A DNA stretch of 64,000 nt, taken from the NCBI GenBank assembly GCA_022059125.1, contig JAEUWY010000015.1:1550001-1614000 (forward strand), read 5' to 3'. The notes under the pieces were generated by a model that saw only the letters and a program-made list of their open reading frames with translations, was not told the origin of the DNA and made no database searches. This document shows, piece after piece, positions 60,301 to 64,000 of the stretch; within the stretch, counting starts at the first letter, position 1; each line of letters opens with the position of its first letter. Origin of the DNA: Corynespora cassiicola (lineage: Eukaryota > Ascomycota > Dothideomycetes > Pleosporales > Corynesporascaceae). A program made the position numbers and the translations under genes.

Positions 60301-63300
60301 CCATCTTGGTGACCATTGACTTCTTGGCTTGAGACTTTGGCGACAACTTGGATGAGCCAAAGTCTTCCAGGTCTACCGCGACTCGGTTTCCGAGAATGTT
60401 CGTGTCGGCATCGGTCAAAGCTTTCTTGCCAAACATATCGGTCATCTTTTTCTGCTGAAATTTGTCCTCCTTTTGGCGGATTCGACGGTCGAGCCATTCT
60501 GGATGGGGAACTCTAGGGCAGGGGTTTTTGACCTTTTGGAGTGCAGCAGGGATCGTGATCAGTTTTTGGATGACGGAAGCTAGACGCTCTCTGTAGTAGT
60601 TCCAGTCGAGGATGCTTCTGGGATCCATGTCTCCTGGATCCTCCTTGAGCCACTTTCGGAGAAAGTAGCGCTTGACTGATTCTTCGGCCGAGAAGATGGC
60701 GATTGGGACAGCCCGCTCGGTAACGGGTGCATTCCTAGGACGGGCAGAAATGATATACTTGCAGTTGAGACCCTTGTCCTTGACCATCTGCTCTCCCAAG
60801 AACTCGGCAAGTCGCTTTGCGGTGGTGATGGCAGTGGATTTCTGTGCTCCATATTCTTCCAGTGTCTTGGTCATGTTCTTGTTCTCGACAATGAGATCAA
60901 TCAGCTCCTCGTCTGCAAGGGTCGCTCCACGGGTGTCGAGAATATCGAGCCATCTGTCGGCGACCTTGGCAACAGCCCCGTAAGTCTCGGCCAACGTTGT
61001 ACCCTCAAGGAAGAACTTGAAAATCTGAGCCTGGAAGTTCTTGATGAGCTTCAGCTCTCCACGACGCTTGACTTCGAAACCCTTCAACTCGGCCAAACTT
61101 CCATCATGGTTGAAGACGGCATATCGTTTCTTCAAGTTCTTGTCCTCTTCCTTGGAGGTGGGCAGGATCATGGCCTTGTACGGTCCGTCGACTTCGAAGA
61201 AGATGGAGTTGTCACTGTGCTTCTCATACCGGAAAGTCTGCTCGTCGACCAGAGTCTCGTACTGGTGATTGGTGAATTTGTCGTGCACCAGGTGGTTCAA
61301 CATGATACACGGATACGAGATTGTGAGCTTCTTGCCGTTGTTGAGTTTGAACGAAAAATTCTCGGGGAAGGTTGCTGGGAGGATGCACCATATACCATCA
61401 GTATCCAGTTCAAGAGGCCGTCCAATCCTTTCTACCAGGGACCTGGCAAGCTGAATGATGCGGGCACCTGTCAAGCAGGTCACACCAGCCATCTCCAGAG
61501 AGTACCACCGAGAACCCTTTCGCATGACATAACCGTAAAAGGAGTTCAGAATGACCTTGTGAGCCAACTGCATAGAGTCGAACAAGACAATCATCTTCTT
61601 CGCTTCGTCGACCTCGCTGGCAGGAGCACCGGAAGACTTGAGAGCTTCAGTCTTGCCTTTCCACACCTTTTGCTTTCCCTTATAATCGTATCGACGATCA
61701 CGGAAGTCGCGCACGGTGTTGATATAGAATGGGTTCTCTCGCTGGCAGATGATCGCCTCTCGCTCGATCGTAGTCGCGTCGTGAATCTTGTGGTAAATTT
61801 TCTTGCTGTATTCCTGTAGACGCTTCTTGACTGAAGCAGCTTGCTCATCCTCGGCCAGTTCTTGGAAAGTTCTTGTGGGACCACCGGGGCGTTTGCTAGG
61901 AAATCGGTCGTTTTCCAGGGAGTTGCGAATCATGTTGTACTCGTCGCGCTTCGCTGGAAGATATTCTCCTCTCCACGCCCAGGGCATTCGTCGATCGCAA
62001 GTCTTTCCGGGGCGATTAAAGTCGCACGCAGCACAGTCTGATTCCTTGATCATAGAATCGGGTTGGAGTCGGTTCGTGGTCATAATGTTCGGATACATGG
62101 AGGCGACGTCCAGATGGTAGATAAGAGGCCGTTCGTGGCGGTTGGGGGTGGCCTTGAGCTCCATTAACTTTTCCACAATCTGGGCCTTGACCTCCTCATA
62201 GTTGGTTACGTCCTCCAACTTTTTCTTTTCTTCGACGACGATACTGAATTGGAGAGCAGCATCCAAATCCCTGAGCAGCTCATCGACGGCACCGGTATCC
62301 ACTGCGAAGTCATATGCAATGTCACTGCGAAAGACACCAGCCTCGATACTCTCGACGTGACCACCAACGTAGGTCTCAGACTCCAGAAGATGACCGTCCC
62401 AAAAAGCTTCCTTGGGGGCTTGGTGCTTGTTGGGTAGCACAATTCCCTTCTGGTAGGCTTGCACCATCAACAACATCTCGCAAAGAGTTCCGGTACCTTT
62501 GCGCAGGGTGTCGTCGGGGCCTAAAGGTAGAATCGTACAGAGAGCAAAGATGAACGGATGTACATACTTCATGTACAGGTAGTAAGTCGCAACAGCATCG
62601 GAAACTGAGTATTCGGCAAGAGTTTGGGGTCTTTCATTCGCATATGGTGTCATCAGCTCGGGATCCAACTCGTCGGGGTCATAACCAAGCTTAGCCACGG
62701 TTACAGCCTTCAAACCGCGAGAACCTTGAGGGAGGTAACTGTCGCGGTTGACCCAGGCGAAAGCATCCATGTGGGCACAGTAGTCGCTCTGGTAAATGTC
62801 CTCGCTGTTCTTGCGGAAACCAATCTCCTGGTACATGTCGATGCCGAGAACACTTGCTCTTGCCTCTACAAATGGCCAATCGAAAAAGTCACCGTTGTAT
62901 GTGACCATAACCGTAGGCTTGGCCTCCTTGATGTGCTCGAAAAATCGTTCGATGACACCCTTCTCGTCGGGTTCATTGAAGATCATGAAAGGACCTTGGT
63001 ATTCCGGCTTGGGGGTGTACTCGAAATCCTGGATGTCTTCGGAGACAATTTCGCGGTTGGTGATGAGGAAACCCTGCCCGTCAATCATATACGAAATCAT
63101 CATGATCTGGTCAATGACGGGGTCGGGGAACTTCAAAGGCAGCTTTGTTGTCTCGATATCGTACGCCATGACCACAGGCTCAGCCATCTTCAGACGGTCT
63201 TCTATGCAGGTGATGGATATTACACCATGCTTCGCCTCGACTGTATACCACTTTCCAATTCGTATATCTTAATTTGTTGTTAGCAAAGCTCCTATACACT

Positions 63301-64000
63301 TGAATGGGCGGCAGACCTTTGTCAATAGCTACTCGTACATGGTAGGGAACATCGTATTCCCGGATATCTACAATAAAATCACTCGCATCAATCGTGGCAG
63401 TTGGTCGTTTCTCGTATTCAAATTCGTCATCAAATAAATCGAAACCAGCGTTTGCGCTGATGAAACGATTAGCGTTTATCCAGGAGAACGTGGTGTAGGG
63501 ATACTGACCTGGCCACCTCGGCGTAGGTGTCTATGGCATTGAAGTTCTTCTTATTCTTCTCTACAATGGGGCCGATTTCCTTGCGCACGGCCAGGAGGTC
63601 GCTCACGTTGGCGAACGTGAGCTGGAGAAATGTTCTCCGGTATCCAGTGAGATGGTTAGGCATGGAAAGATCCTCCTTCTCCACTCTCTTGACTGTCTTC
63701 ACGAGGCCCTCGAAAGCTCTCCTACAGTACTCCTCGACCTCTGGCTCGCGCCCTTTCCTCACGGCGAGGAGAAAATATGGATCGTACTCGAGCGTTGCCT
63801 TGAACGTATCGCCGTCCTCGCCGATAAAATAGTAGTCGACACCGGCCTTGCCACCGGGAACGTTCTCATCTTCCAGCGTTGTCGAGTGCATATTGCACAA
63901 CCATCCAACCTTCTTTTTGCCCGACTCGTATCGCGGGAAACCCATGGATTCATCGATGCGGTTTGCCAGGCGCGTGGCCTCGAGCTTTTCATTTTGTGAT
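57335..64000 (-). CDS. POL2: DNA polymerase epsilon catalytic subunit (5' end cut off)
   Basis: Three exons are visible: 64000-63509 (open at the window edge), 63456-63317 and 63267-57335, with introns of 52 and 49 nt. About 2,188 residues are present, lacking only the extreme N-terminus. The segment NEKLEATRLANRID at the edge is close to the start of orthologues. The exonuclease has AYDIETTK (DIE). The B-family polymerase has DVASMYPNIM, NSFYGYVMRKGS and the epsilon-specific ELDTDGIWC, plus the P-domain region CAACDFNRPGKTC. The C-terminal half is the inactive polymerase fold and ends in two Cys modules (CDECTASRDLDLC...CEAC and CAKC...CACAG). It is the leading-strand replicase. No break was seen in 1,950 consecutive codons. 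Confidence 0.97.

Overview
The window is nuclear DNA of a filamentous ascomycete (Pezizomycotina; a Dothideomycete is my best guess, from overall gene style only). The evidence is short introns of about 45-90 nt with GT...AG ends and CTAAC/CTGAC-like branch sites, two genes typical of this group (a HET-domain locus and a DUF6594 protein), and orthologues of fungal core genes (POM152, RRP6, MDM35, POL2, LDB19/ART1). No CRISPR, rRNA, convincing tRNA, complete transposon or prokaryotic feature was seen. Gene models were built by hand from reading frame, splice sites and family motifs. Where exon phases are stated they add up to a whole number of codons.

Left part (1-36 kb) is accessory in character. 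It holds a secreted amidohydrolase, an FAD monooxygenase, an LDB19-type arrestin, a P450 that has lost its middle, a PTH11/rhodopsin-like membrane protein head-to-head with an intact P450, and a DHA2-type MFS pump with a 16-nt microexon. Next come a caspase-like (C14) protein, a 107-residue basic protein, a DUF6594 membrane protein, a TauD-type dioxygenase, a secreted cupredoxin, a nitroreductase, a membrane-anchored GH92 alpha-mannosidase, a 7-TM-like protein and a small six-cysteine secreted protein in a gene-poor 4.4 kb stretch. The oxidases plus pump at 4-17 kb look like tailoring and export genes of secondary metabolism, but no PKS, NRPS, terpene or DMATS backbone gene is present.

Right part (37.8-64 kb) is mostly housekeeping: POM152 (nuclear pore) divergent from a UCH37-like deubiquitinase, MDM35 (mitochondrial lipid transfer) divergent from RRP6 (nuclear exosome), and the DNA polymerase epsilon catalytic subunit POL2, which runs off the right edge. 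Accessory genes are inserted among them: a HET gene broken by one in-frame TGA, a secreted BBE-like flavoprotein oxidase, a MAPEG protein and a second TauD-type dioxygenase.

Points most worth checking are the single-stop HET allele, the internally deleted P450, the newly assembled six-cysteine secreted protein, the caspase-like gene, the 48-nt stop-free intron in POM152 and the MFS microexon. I saw no wholly new multi-gene system.
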